From positions 169,365 to 233,364 of the forward strand of contig NZ_CDBW01000044.1 in assembly GCF_000820145.1 (NCBI RefSeq): 64,000 nucleotides of DNA, read 5' to 3'. The notes under the pieces are model-generated. The model saw only the letters and a list, made by a program, of their open reading frames with translations, did no database searches and was not told the origin of the DNA. The DNA is from Aeromonas sobria (GTDB lineage Bacteria > Pseudomonadota > Gammaproteobacteria > Enterobacterales > Aeromonadaceae). This document shows, piece after piece, positions 52,089 through 60,359 of this stretch; within the stretch, counting starts at the first letter, position 1; each line of letters opens with the position of its first letter. Position numbers and translations under genes: made by a program.

Positions 52089-54146
52089 TCACCGGGGTGC
52101 TGACGTATCGATTTTGGTACCAGGTATCAATTCAAAATCAGGGGAAAATTGTACCAAAATATCTTTGAGTTGATCATAAGGCTTGCGGCTTCCATCAAAC
52201 TTTGCCTTTCCATTGGCAAGCATGTCATCGAATGTGGCTTTGCCCATCATAATCACTTCCAGATCGGCTCGGTTAATGGTGATGGTCAGGTCTGGATGTT
52301 TAGCCTGTTCACCCTTGATATTGGTCAGTGTTGAGTTACTCATCTCCACCACATATTTTTCACCATTATCTGGGGTCAATAAGTTGATAGTAAACTTCAT
52401 GCCATCCGCTTTTTTACTATCCAGGCGAATGCCGAGGAAATTTAGCCATAGATCTGTCGACATGGCCCGAATAGTATCTGGGCCACTGCTTTTTGGTGAT
52501 GCTCCGGTCGGCATGCCATTACGCAACTCATAAGCTGCCGCCAAGAAACTGTTACGAAGCGCGACACTCTCTTTCTGATAACCGATTTGCTCATAAACAT
52601 CAGCCAATAGATCCTTGCCTGCACGATTCGCTGGTTCTGCATACACCAATTTATTCAAGATTTCTGTTGCAAGCAGATATTTACCCTCGTCATAGAGTTG
52701 TTTTCCCTTGGCAATGATCTTATCCGCGCCCCCCATCATTTCCACATACAAAGGAGCTGAATCTTTGGGAGACAAAGGCATCAAGGTTGCAGGATTACCA
52801 TCCCAATAACCGATATAGCGGTTAATCACAGCACGACTATTGTGTTCTTCAGAACCATGATAGCTGTGTGCAGCCCATTGATTCTGGAGACTCTTGGGAG
52901 GCTTGTAGACATTCTGAATTTCATTGATGGTGACACCTTTATTGGCGTAAAACAGCACCTCGTTGTTGAGGTTTGCATAAATATCACGCTGGGTACGCAT
53001 CACCTCCTGTATACGCTCATTTCCCCAACGTGGCCATGTATGGGCCGCAAACATGACCTCTGCTTCTTGCCCGAAGCGATAAAGAGCCGTGTTGACACCT
53101 TCTGACCAAGCCAGTGGATCGCGGATCAACGCGCCGCGCAGAGTGTAGATGTTATGCACAGTTCCTGTGATATTCTCTGCGGCCCAAAATGCCTTCATCT
53201 GCGGGAAATAGGTATTCATTTCCGATGGAGCTTCAGTGCCTGGTGTATTTTGGAACACCATTTTAACGCCATCAATGGTGAGGTCCTCAAACGGCTTTTC
53301 AATATAACGAGTTGGTTGGATCAATCCCAAATTACCCGCAGCAGTATTCTTGCCAATGGCTTGATCAACATGACCGAATGGGCTCCGTGGTAGCAACACA
53401 CCGTAAGCAAAAAACATACGGCGGTTCATTGCATTACCAGCATAAACGTTTTCTGATACGGCATGCTCCATGAAACCAACTGGTGCAATCACCGGAATTT
53501 TACCGCTTTTTACATCAGCTTCATCAACAACACCGCGGACCCCACCGTAGTGATCTGCATGAGAGTGGGAATACACTACCGCAACCACCGGGCGCTTACC
53601 CAACTTCTCATTGATAAAATCCAGTGCAGCCTTGGCAGTCTCTTTAGCCGTCAATGGGTCAAATATAATCCAGCCAGTGTCACTTTTAATAAAGCTAATA
53701 TTTGCCAAATCGAACCCACGGACTTGATATATTTTTCCTGGTAATACTTCATACAGACCATAGGCCATATTCAATATTGCTTGACGCTGTAGCGAAGGAT
53801 TAATGCTGTCAAAATTATTTCCTTGTAATAGATAGTCATAGCTACCCATATCCCACGCGACATTCCCTGCTTCTGCCATTATGCTTTTATAAGGTGGTGC
53901 GGCTACAAAGCCTTTTTTTGCCTCGTCAAAATCACGTTTATCATCAAAGGGCAAGCTATTTCTCAATCCTTTCTGCAATTCAATGGTGAATGTAGAGGGC
54001 ATCTTTCCCTTCGGGTCAAAATGTTTTCCTTCCATCGCACCAGGGTCCGCCAACACAACGCCACCACCTGAAGCAAAAGCAGTGTGGCTGCCACCTGCAG
54101 CCAAGGCAAACATAATAGAAATGGCCAGTAAATTCATCCCTTTCAT
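52089..54146 (-). CDS. SdsA-type linear alkylsulfatase
   Basis: Hydrolyses primary alkyl sulfates such as dodecyl sulfate. The product is 685 residues (E. coli YjcS 661). A signal peptide (cut near AFA, about residue 25) places it in the periplasm. The metallo-beta-lactamase motif SHSHADHYGG lies near 193-202, with a further ligand region AAHTWPRWGNERIQE. The dimerisation helix region and the C-terminal SCP2-like domain (LLTPDNGEKYVVEMSNSTLTNI) complete the family architecture. Base composition is lower in G+C than the core genes. It is flanked by direct repeats, which suggests horizontal gain. GGGAG precedes the ATG. Confidence 0.92.
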   Translation of the reverse strand: MKGMNLLAISIMFALAAGGSHTAFASGGGVVLADPGAMEGKHFDPKGKMPSTFTIELQKGLRNSLPFDDKRDFDEAKKGFVAAPPYKSIMAEAGNVAWDMGSYDYLLQGNNFDSINPSLQRQAILNMAYGLYEVLPGKIYQVRGFDLANISFIKSDTGWIIFDPLTAKETAKAALDFINEKLGKRPVVAVVYSHSHADHYGGVRGVVDEADVKSGKIPVIAPVGFMEHAVSENVYAGNAMNRRMFFAYGVLLPRSPFGHVDQAIGKNTAAGNLGLIQPTRYIEKPFEDLTIDGVKMVFQNTPGTEAPSEMNTYFPQMKAFWAAENITGTVHNIYTLRGALIRDPLAWSEGVNTALYRFGQEAEVMFAAHTWPRWGNERIQEVMRTQRDIYANLNNEVLFYANKGVTINEIQNVYKPPKSLQNQWAAHSYHGSEEHNSRAVINRYIGYWDGNPATLMPLSPKDSAPLYVEMMGGADKIIAKGKQLYDEGKYLLATEILNKLVYAEPANRAGKDLLADVYEQIGYQKESVALRNSFLAAAYELRNGMPTGASPKSSGPDTIRAMSTDLWLNFLGIRLDSKKADGMKFTINLLTPDNGEKYVVEMSNSTLTNIKGEQAKHPDLTITINRADLEVIMMGKATFDDMLANGKAKFDGSRKPYDQLKDILVQFSPDFELIPGTKIDTSAPR

Positions 54147-54497
54147 AACACTACTCCCTTAAATACCATCAACCGATAAAACCAAGCCATTTCTGGCCTA
54201 GGAGATAAAACCAACTAAAACTTTGCCCTATCAATTCATAACCATAGTATGCTCATGACATGGTTGCCAAAATGATGACCACTGAACGTGACCTAGCGCA
54301 CAAAATATAAATTTACTCAGTTTTATTTAAACTTTAATTTAAAAACTTAACTTTTTTTCGCCACATCGAGATTAGTCAACATTAAGTTGGAGATATAATT
54401 TAGTGCAATAAAGCAACGCAAGGTTGATCTGATAATTGTAAAAACAATAAACGCTCTCTACGTGAGTAGAATTATTTTTCACTCATGTATCATCAAG
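54147..54497. other. A+T-rich leader upstream of the alkylsulfatase
   Basis: About 350 bases with no supported gene. It should contain the sulfatase promoter. Its base composition is clearly more A+T-rich than the first 50 kb. It ends at the remnant of a DksA/TraR-like gene. Confidence 0.6.
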
Positions 54498-54533
54498 CGT
54501 TATCGCAAGGGATTCCACGCCCACGAACGCTAA
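54498..54533 (+). pseudogene. Remnant: last codons of a second DksA/TraR-like gene
   Basis: The DNA encodes RYRKGFHAHER then TAA, against RYRKGYHGHEL at the end of the intact gene at 51362. Several codon differences are synonymous, so the copy came from a diverged homologue. Upstream of it the similarity stops at once. Confidence 0.7.
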
Positions 54534-54727
54534 AGAGCGCCATGCGCTGCTGCCAGCCTTCACCTAACCTGCTGCTTTAGCAAAAAAGCGCGGCCCCCCC
54601 CTAACACAGGCTGTGGCCATTGCCTATGCATGGACATTGCTATCGCCAAAAAGGCCAGACCGAGCCAGAGTAGACCTGTCCACCCGCAGTAACTGATTAG
54701 GCTGCCACGACGTACTGGTTACAGTAT

Positions 54728-54775
54728 GCAATAACGCAACCCCAAGTCTCACGAAACTTGGGGTTGCGTTATTGC
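54728..54775. terminator. Stem-loop in repeat copy 2
   Basis: Nineteen-base perfect arms (gcaataacgcaaccccaag / cttggggttgcgttattgc) with the same tctcacgaaa loop as copy 1. It is longer than the copy 1 stem. Paired changes at several positions keep the stem intact. Confidence 0.75.
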
Positions 54776-54835
54776 GAGCAGAGAACGAAACAGGTAATTA
54801 GAAGCGAGTAATTAATTGCATGTTTAACGGTAGAT

Positions 54836-55000
54836 TCAACTCAGCCAGGGGCTATATCTGCTGGCATGTCTTGAGCAAAAAACACGTTCGACAATACGCT
54901 TGGTCAACAACTTGAGCAAATTACTTTCGCCGAGTATTAATTCAGGGTGGGAATAGTCCTCGAGCAACGGGTTTATGAGATTGTTTAATATGGGCATCAT
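54836..55000 (-). pseudogene. N-terminal fragment of an IS256-family transposase
   Basis: The frame reads MMPILNNLINPLLEDYSHPE, then LILGESNLLKLLTKRIVERV, which resembles the N-terminus of IS256/Mutator transposases (LLxDYxxPExLxGExGLLKxLTKxxxER). The similarity stops after about 40 codons, where the frame enters the end of direct repeat copy 2 and reaches a stop. It is a truncated relic of an insertion sequence at the boundary of the accessory DNA. Confidence 0.6.
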
Positions 55001-55043
55001 GCTGTTCCTTTCAACAGATTGGTGATGATGACACCTACACAGA

Positions 55044-57164
55044 TCATTTTACATTCCCCATCATGGGATCAGACACACTATGCTTACCTGTCTCGATACG
55101 CCCGGCATAACGACGCATAAGGCCTGCATCAGAATGAATGGTAAAGTCATACCATCCCGCCTGTTTGGTACAAGCAATTCGCTCTTTTCGTTCCTGCCGT
55201 GGCGTCAATGTCAATTCGGATTGATTACCAAGATATACGCGATTATCCAGCATCAATGTAAGCGAATTATCTGAATGATTGGTGAGTGTCAGTAGCAATG
55301 CGGGCTCAGTCAGATCGTAACAAACACTGACTTCCATATAATGATCAAGGCTGGCGGTTCCCGCAAACGCACGATGGTAACCATTGGGACCTAACAACCA
55401 AAGATCATAACCCTTGTCCGGATCGATCAGCCACTCATCCTCGAGTGTTTCCTGGCTATTGATGACATAGCGCCGAGGTACTGCATCCAGCTCAAGCTTG
55501 TTATAAACATGAATAATCATCCCTTGTGACCCAGTGTTACTCATCTTCAGCATCATTCTGTCAACCGTCAACTGCTCGGCATTGACATGCAACTCGTAGG
55601 GCAATGCTCTGGAAGGTCGAACACCAATGGTCTGTATAGGGAGCCGCTGATCTTCTACCGCTGGTGGTAAAACCTGATCCATCGCTTCTTGCTGTTTTAC
55701 CAACGCAATGGCTTGTGATTTTTCAATCATTGGTAGAGTGGGAATGGTTTCATCATTGGGATTATTGAAATTGAGCGTCGACTGCATATCACCACAAATA
55801 GCTCGACGATATGGACTTATATTCTTTTCTACCACACCAAAACGAGCCTCAATGAAACGCAACACTGAGGTATGATCAAATACTTGAGAGTTGACCCATC
55901 CGCCACGACTCCACGGTGACACAACGAGTGCCGGCACCCTAGGACCCGGACCATAAGGACGGCCATCATCATGATATTCATCTTTTGCGTCCAGATTGCA
56001 GATACCCTGTATATTGCCATCAAGGATGGTTGGTGGTGACGGCGGCGGCAGGTGGTCGAAAAATCCATCATTTTCATCAAAATTAATGATCAATACTGTC
56101 TTGCTCCACACGTCGGGCCGTTCGGTCAGTGCATCAAGCACTTCTTGCATATACCAACCACCTTGCACCGGACTCGACGGTCCTGGATGTTCAGAATATT
56201 TTGCCGGAGCGACAATCCAGGATACTTGCGGCAAGGTTCCTGCTGCAATATCTTCACGCAGAGATGCCAGAAAACCTAAATCAGGCATAGTGTTGCTGAC
56301 TCCTTTCAATAATGGGTTTATCCCCTCATCATCCAAAGTCCAGCGAGGATAAGGGGCGCCATTTGCCAAATTTCCTCTCTGCTTGTTTGCCTGACGATAA
56401 TTAACAAATCCAGCAAGAGAATTATCTGTGAAGTTATCAGGTAAATTTTGATACACCTTCCACCTAATTCCCGCCTCTTCAAGCCGCTCTGGATAAGTAT
56501 CCCACTGATACCCTTCATTCGGACTTCCAAGAGAATCAAAGCTGTTGTCGATGGCCGGTGGATTTGAATCATCAGCATGATGATTTATTCCTGTCCATAA
56601 AAAAAGGCGATTAGGATTGGTTCCACCATGGAAAGAGCAATGATATGCATCACATATTGTAAATGCATTTGCCAATGCAAACTGAAACTGGACCTCTGCC
56701 TCATTATAATAGCCCATAGATTGTTGCTTTTTATATGTTGGCCATGCATCTATTCTCCCCTCATGCCATGCTTGCTGAGCATCATTAAATAAGTGAGGTG
56801 TGCCATCTACACGCTGAGCATTGCCAATACGACTGTCCAGATGATAAGGCACGAGCAGGCGTGTTTCTCCTTCATGCTCAAAGCGTTGCCACCAGACATT
56901 ACCATTCACGGTAGGTATCGGGTGGCGATCGCCAAACCCACGAACACCAGCCATGGTACCAAAATAATGATCAAAGCTTCTATTTTCCTGCGTCAGGACA
57001 ATAATATGCTCTACATCCATAATAGTCCCGCTTGCATTATTAGCTGAAATACTCAATGCTTTGGCTATTGATGGATGAATAAAACTAGCAGTAGCCGCCA
57101 ATGCAGCGCTAACACCGGACAACTTCAGAAACGCACGGCGCCCATTATTTGTATCATCTTTCAT
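55044..57164 (-). CDS. Phosphocholine-type phospholipase C (PlcN/PlcH family)
   Basis: Secreted phosphoesterase that cleaves phosphatidylcholine or related lipids. The product is 706 residues (Pseudomonas PlcN 692). The twin-arginine signal GRRAFLKLSG at residues 8-17 predicts Tat export. The catalytic domain has TQENRSFDHYFG (about 58), SFHGGTNPNRLFLWTG, FDENDGFFDHLPPP and PRVPALVVSPWSRGGWV, then FDHTSVLRFIE. Two C-terminal beta domains of about 90 residues (DUF756-like) follow. AGGGGAGG lies before the ATG. It is 37 bases downstream of a small lipoprotein gene. The gene is A+T-rich and probably acquired. Confidence 0.92.
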   Translation of the reverse strand: MKDDTNNGRRAFLKLSGVSAALAATASFIHPSIAKALSISANNASGTIMDVEHIIVLTQENRSFDHYFGTMAGVRGFGDRHPIPTVNGNVWWQRFEHEGETRLLVPYHLDSRIGNAQRVDGTPHLFNDAQQAWHEGRIDAWPTYKKQQSMGYYNEAEVQFQFALANAFTICDAYHCSFHGGTNPNRLFLWTGINHHADDSNPPAIDNSFDSLGSPNEGYQWDTYPERLEEAGIRWKVYQNLPDNFTDNSLAGFVNYRQANKQRGNLANGAPYPRWTLDDEGINPLLKGVSNTMPDLGFLASLREDIAAGTLPQVSWIVAPAKYSEHPGPSSPVQGGWYMQEVLDALTERPDVWSKTVLIINFDENDGFFDHLPPPSPPTILDGNIQGICNLDAKDEYHDDGRPYGPGPRVPALVVSPWSRGGWVNSQVFDHTSVLRFIEARFGVVEKNISPYRRAICGDMQSTLNFNNPNDETIPTLPMIEKSQAIALVKQQEAMDQVLPPAVEDQRLPIQTIGVRPSRALPYELHVNAEQLTVDRMMLKMSNTGSQGMIIHVYNKLELDAVPRRYVINSQETLEDEWLIDPDKGYDLWLLGPNGYHRAFAGTASLDHYMEVSVCYDLTEPALLLTLTNHSDNSLTLMLDNRVYLGNQSELTLTPRQERKERIACTKQAGWYDFTIHSDAGLMRRYAGRIETGKHSVSDPMMGNVK

Positions 57165-57201
57165 TTAATTACCTCCCCTTACAAATATTTAACGAGCATT
57201 A

Positions 57202-57366
57202 TTATTGTGGTGGACAATGTATCTCATTTGGCTCAATAATAATTGGTGGTTCAATGGTTTCTGGCTGTGTGCTGCCATTCTCATTGCATCCGCCAAAAAA
57301 TATAACCGAAGCTATAATCACTAATGATCGCAGGGGAATTAACGGTTTTCTTGTCATATATTTCAT
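57202..57366 (-). CDS. Small lipoprotein upstream of the phospholipase C gene
   Basis: A 54-residue protein with a basic start (MKYMTRKPLIPLR), a hydrophobic core and the lipobox FGGC. The mature part is short, Pro/Ile/Glu-rich (STQPETIEPPIIIEPNEIHCPP). Start choice is uncertain: ATGs at 57366 and 57357 both lack a clear ribosome-binding site. It is 37 bases ahead of the phospholipase gene on the same strand, so an operon is likely. I do not recognise a family; a role in export or folding of the lipase is only a guess from position. Confidence 0.5.
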   Translation of the reverse strand: MKYMTRKPLIPLRSLVIIASVIFFGGCNENGSTQPETIEPPIIIEPNEIHCPPQ

Positions 57367-57964
57367 GTCATACAACCCGATTAAAATATGTAGCCTAATG
57401 GCAATAACAAACACTAGCGTCAATTTATGAATATAAGATGACAGATGTATTACGCGCGTATAAATGAGATCCCCATAACAAAACCGCATAAATTAGATTT
57501 AATAGTTAATTTACTAATTATTTCAAATGGTTATACACTGAGCATGATTTTTTATTTTAAAAAACATGTGACAAGCTGAATGTAAGCTGTATGAATGCAC
57601 TTTATTTTATATGAAAATTATTTCCATTTTGACCATCACCATAAAGGTGGCTGTTATTTAGGCTTCAATGGGATAGCAAATCGGCACTCTATACATAAGT
57701 GACTCACTCGTCATGATATGACCAATAGCAAGAGATTTATCTTCTTTTACTATCCAGATGATGAATTTATTTAGAGAGTAAATCCAGCAGACACCATCAG
57801 AATCGTGTTCATGCATTTTTCAAAATGCATCATCATGACTTTAAAAAAACACACTACTAACTTAGCGATAAGCTTTATACTTTCACCTGCTTGCCCTTAC
57901 ACTACAAACATGACTATAATCATTTTATAACTATTTAAAACAAATCAACTTTATGAGGTATATG
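57367..57964. other. A+T-rich gene-free stretch
   Basis: About 600 bases with no supported gene, between the divergent lipoprotein-plc unit and the small exported protein at 57965. It must hold both promoters. A weak Pho-box-like pattern lies at 57568-57586 and a 9-base-arm palindrome at 57811-57830. Confidence 0.5.
57811..57830. repeat. Palindrome atgcatttt-tc-aaaatgcat
   Basis: Nine-base perfect arms with a 2-base centre, 135 bases upstream of the gene at 57965. It could be an operator; no T-run makes it look like a terminator. Confidence 0.5.
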
Positions 57965-58234
57965 ATGAAAGCTATCACGATTGCATCCATTTTTTTCGCA
58001 ATGACAGCCCATGCTGGTGTTATTAACCCTGATTGTAACGCAGAAAAGGTAGTCAAAGGGGCTGCGATGAATGCGACTATCGGTGTGAATGGTCGATGCT
58101 CCACATCTGAAGCTATCAAGGATACCGTCACTGACGGTACTAAAATAGATGAGAAGGTAAAAAATGTTAATGATAAAAAAGAGGATGTTTTGTCAAAAGA
58201 CAAAAAAGATATGCTGAAAAAAGAAGATAAGTAA
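57965..58234 (+). CDS. Small exported lysine-rich protein
   Basis: GAGG lies 6 bases before the ATG at 57965. The product is 89 residues: a signal peptide (likely cut after AHA, residue 17), then a small segment with two cysteines (NPDCNAEKVVKGAAMNATIGVNGRCS) that could form a disulfide, then a highly charged Lys/Asp tail (KIDEKVKNVNDKKEDVLSKDKKDMLKKEDK). It is expected in the periplasm. I do not recognise a characterised family. A 10-base-arm hairpin follows the stop. Confidence 0.65.
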   Translation: MKAITIASIFFAMTAHAGVINPDCNAEKVVKGAAMNATIGVNGRCSTSEAIKDTVTDGTKIDEKVKNVNDKKEDVLSKDKKDMLKKEDK

Positions 58235-58242
58235 CGAGGACT

Positions 58243-58277
58243 TGATGTGGCTATCGATAAGTTCGACAGCCACATCA
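58243..58277 (+). terminator. Hairpin after the small exported protein gene
   Basis: Ten-base perfect arms (tgatgtggct / agccacatca) enclosing a small inner tcga pairing, 9 bases after the stop and followed by TGTTTTAC. Confidence 0.7.
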
Positions 58278-58638
58278 TGTTTTACAATAAATTCATTACG
58301 TTGAAATATAGCCCGTCCCCAAAGGTACTGTCGGACATGTTGCCCCCGAATAATGATATTAGATGAACCTCGTAGTGAACCAACGTCATGCCATAAACAG
58401 AATGGCAATTTATAGCACCAATGACGGCAAATATATCTCAATAATACTCTCCTGGTATATAAAATTGCCTTTTAGAAAGTTTTTAACAAGAAAAAAACCA
58501 ACACTTCCCTATCGGAAAACATCTAACACTGGCCATCACAGATCTTGTTGTGAATACAAAAAATCAGCGACTGATAAAAAGAAGCCGGACAGGATGAAAC
58601 CTTGTCCGGCTTTTTATTAACAATATCTTGATAGAGAT
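58278..58638. other. Gene-free stretch with a terminator
   Basis: No supported gene; one 85-codon frame here has no ribosome-binding site or family likeness. A strong hairpin lies at 58582-58612. Confidence 0.5.
58582..58612. terminator. Bidirectional terminator
   Basis: Arms aagccggaca / tgtccggctt, T-run on the plus side and CTTTTTAT on the minus side. On the minus strand it ends the gene at 58639. Confidence 0.88.
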
Positions 58639-59166
58639 TTAAGGAAAAACGCCACCCAACTCAGCAGTAATCACCGCACTGACCTGAATACGCTCACCTG
58701 GGGCAATATCGGTAATGACTTGATCATTGGAGACATTGACAGCCAGTGCATAGTCTTCCTTCAGCGTGGAGCCAATTTCCAATGGCTGACCATCAGCAAC
58801 AAACTTCATATTGGCACCGCTCATATCGGTAGTAGAAGCATCAACCGCGTAGGAAGCCAGCCCCCACTTCACGTTGCCGGAAATAGGATCACCAATGACA
58901 GGAGCCGCAGCAACACCAGTATTGTCATGGGCTTCAACATTGATCGCTGTTGAAGTAAAAGTACCATCGGTTTTAACGTTCAAAAAACCGGCACGGATGG
59001 GGCCACCCAAATCTCCGGTAATAACGATATCATCGCTGGCTACGGAAAAAGGAACCAGCCCTTTCCAGGTCAGGGTCTCGGCAGCTTGAGTCGCAGGCAG
59101 TGCGGCGTGGGCACCGGCAGACATAGCCAGCAGCAGAGATGACATTACAATTGTTCTTTTCTTCAT
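58639..59166 (-). CDS. Exported beta-rich protein, fimbrial-subunit-like
   Basis: A 175-residue protein with a clear Sec signal (cut after AHA, about residue 21). The mature part has no cysteine and is rich in Val, Thr, Ala and Asp with alternating hydrophobic residues, which suggests a single beta-sandwich. It contains ETLTWKGLVPFS near the mature start and ends in an apolar strand (ISAVITAELGGVFP-like), features often seen in pilin or matrix subunits. I cannot assign a family. No chaperone or usher gene is near. AGAGGAAGAG precedes the ATG, and a perfect palindrome lies in the leader at 59185. Confidence 0.65.
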   Translation of the reverse strand: MKKRTIVMSSLLLAMSAGAHAALPATQAAETLTWKGLVPFSVASDDIVITGDLGGPIRAGFLNVKTDGTFTSTAINVEAHDNTGVAAAPVIGDPISGNVKWGLASYAVDASTTDMSGANMKFVADGQPLEIGSTLKEDYALAVNVSNDQVITDIAPGERIQVSAVITAELGGVFP

Positions 59167-59184
59167 TTCTCTTCCTCTGTTTAC

Positions 59185-59209
59185 TCATATGTAGCAACGC
59201 TACATATGA
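59185..59209 (-). promoter_or_regulatory. Perfect palindrome in the leader of the 58639 gene
   Basis: Arms tcatatgtagc / gctacatatga with a 3-base centre, 18 bases upstream of the start on the minus strand, just ahead of the ribosome-binding site. It may act as an operator or as an RNA hairpin next to the translation start. Confidence 0.6.
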
Positions 59210-59342
59210 TACAAATATTCCTGTCTACATCTTGATTAATCACGCACAACTAATGACATTCCGCGTAACGGCCACTGCATATATAGCACGGTATTTCCGA
59301 TAAAAATAAATAAGGCACCACTATACCCACGACATGCCTAAA

Positions 59343-59813
59343 TTAATGAGTTGCCACGCTTTTATAGAAAATTATGCTTTTAGCATCAAATACTCGCTTC
59401 TCAATATTCAAGGCCGTCACCCCCAATAACCATGCGATATCTCGAATACTCATGCCAAAAACAATTTGCAATACCAGCGGTTCTCTCAGGTAAAGGGGTA
59501 ATTGAATGATCTCATCCCTCACTTTTTCAATCAGATGATTGACTGGTGTATTCAGATCACTCTCCGTGAAATAACCATCCCCTCTTCTCTCTGCATTAAC
59601 CCCCTCATCAAGCTGAAGATGAAGGCAATATTCCCTCAGCATTTTTACCAACCAGACAAGGGGCATCTGATGCCGAGTATGTGACAACATCATTCTGGCT
59701 CGATCCTGAACCAGAAAAACCATACTTTCTGACAAGTCTTGGCTCTGAGTCATAAAATAGGCATATCGATATAATGCAGCACCAACAGAATTTAATGCCG
59801 GCTTATCGTTCAT
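59343..59813 (-). CDS. Degenerate ECF-like RNA polymerase sigma factor
   Basis: The start at 59813 has GGGAGGAGTG immediately upstream. The product is 156 residues. The C-terminal half looks like sigma region 4: LPLYLREPLVLQIVFGMSIRDIAWLLGVTALNIEKRVFDAKS, with the helix-turn-helix. The N-terminal half carries only a weak region 2 (ALYRYAYFMTQSQDLSESMVFLVQDRARMM). No anti-sigma gene is adjacent. It could be a functional minor sigma factor or a sigma-derived DNA-binding regulator. It lies upstream of the 58639 gene on the same strand, 176 bases away. Confidence 0.65.
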   Translation of the reverse strand: MNDKPALNSVGAALYRYAYFMTQSQDLSESMVFLVQDRARMMLSHTRHQMPLVWLVKMLREYCLHLQLDEGVNAERRGDGYFTESDLNTPVNHLIEKVRDEIIQLPLYLREPLVLQIVFGMSIRDIAWLLGVTALNIEKRVFDAKSIIFYKSVATH

Positions 59814-60359
59814 CACTCCTCCCGACAAACATCTACAATGAGCCTTCTCCCGAATGGTCAAACGAAAGCGATCCACTTCATTTTAAAAAAGCCGAATGCT
59901 ACAGCGTAACATTCGGCAATCACCCACTGCTATGGGATCTACTGATACACAGGACTCATGCGTTTACATTCAAGAGCAAATTACTACAAGCAATAATGAA
60001 AAATAAATCAACATACTGCACATACCTGTTGATTCAGACACATGGTAATTTATTTCGCCCCAGTAAAATTGACCTCACGCGAAAACAAATGGACAAATTG
60101 CGCAAAGATGCATTTCTATCACATAATCTAAAGTAAATTAAAATTTTCACCCTGCAATAATTGCATTATCATCAGTCATTGATTAGATTTCGTCATTTTC
60201 ACCAAGAGCGCCTTGGCAACTGATAGAAATCTCTTCCGTGTTGAGTTCACCTTGTATCCATGTCAACTTGCTCATATGCAGGACGCTCGCCGACGGATGG
60301 CGTGAGAGAATTTTCTCACATAAGATCACAACGCCTGCTCAAACAACAAGGATGATCCC
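59814..60359. other. A+T-rich gene-free stretch between the sigma-like and AraC-type genes
   Basis: About 545 bases without a supported gene. A 120-codon plus-strand frame overlaps the start of the sigma-like gene and lacks a ribosome-binding site. The stretch must hold both divergent promoters. Confidence 0.5.

Larger units (their letters stand above)
54498..54882 (+). repeat. Direct repeat copy 2 flanking the alkylsulfatase gene
   Basis: Second copy of the sequence at 51702, same orientation. It starts with the gene remnant and runs through ctgctggcatgtcttgagcaaa. It differs from copy 1 by substitutions and a few indels, including a longer segment around 54776-54835. It ends where similarity to an IS256-type transposase begins. 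Confidence 0.85.

Noticed and set aside
58363..58620. 85-codon plus-strand frame in the gap before the 58639 gene
   Set aside because: It runs into a bidirectional terminator, has no start signal and an odd composition.
59774..60136. 120-codon plus-strand frame before the AraC gene
   Set aside because: It overlaps the start of the sigma-like gene antisense, has no ribosome-binding site and no recognisable family.
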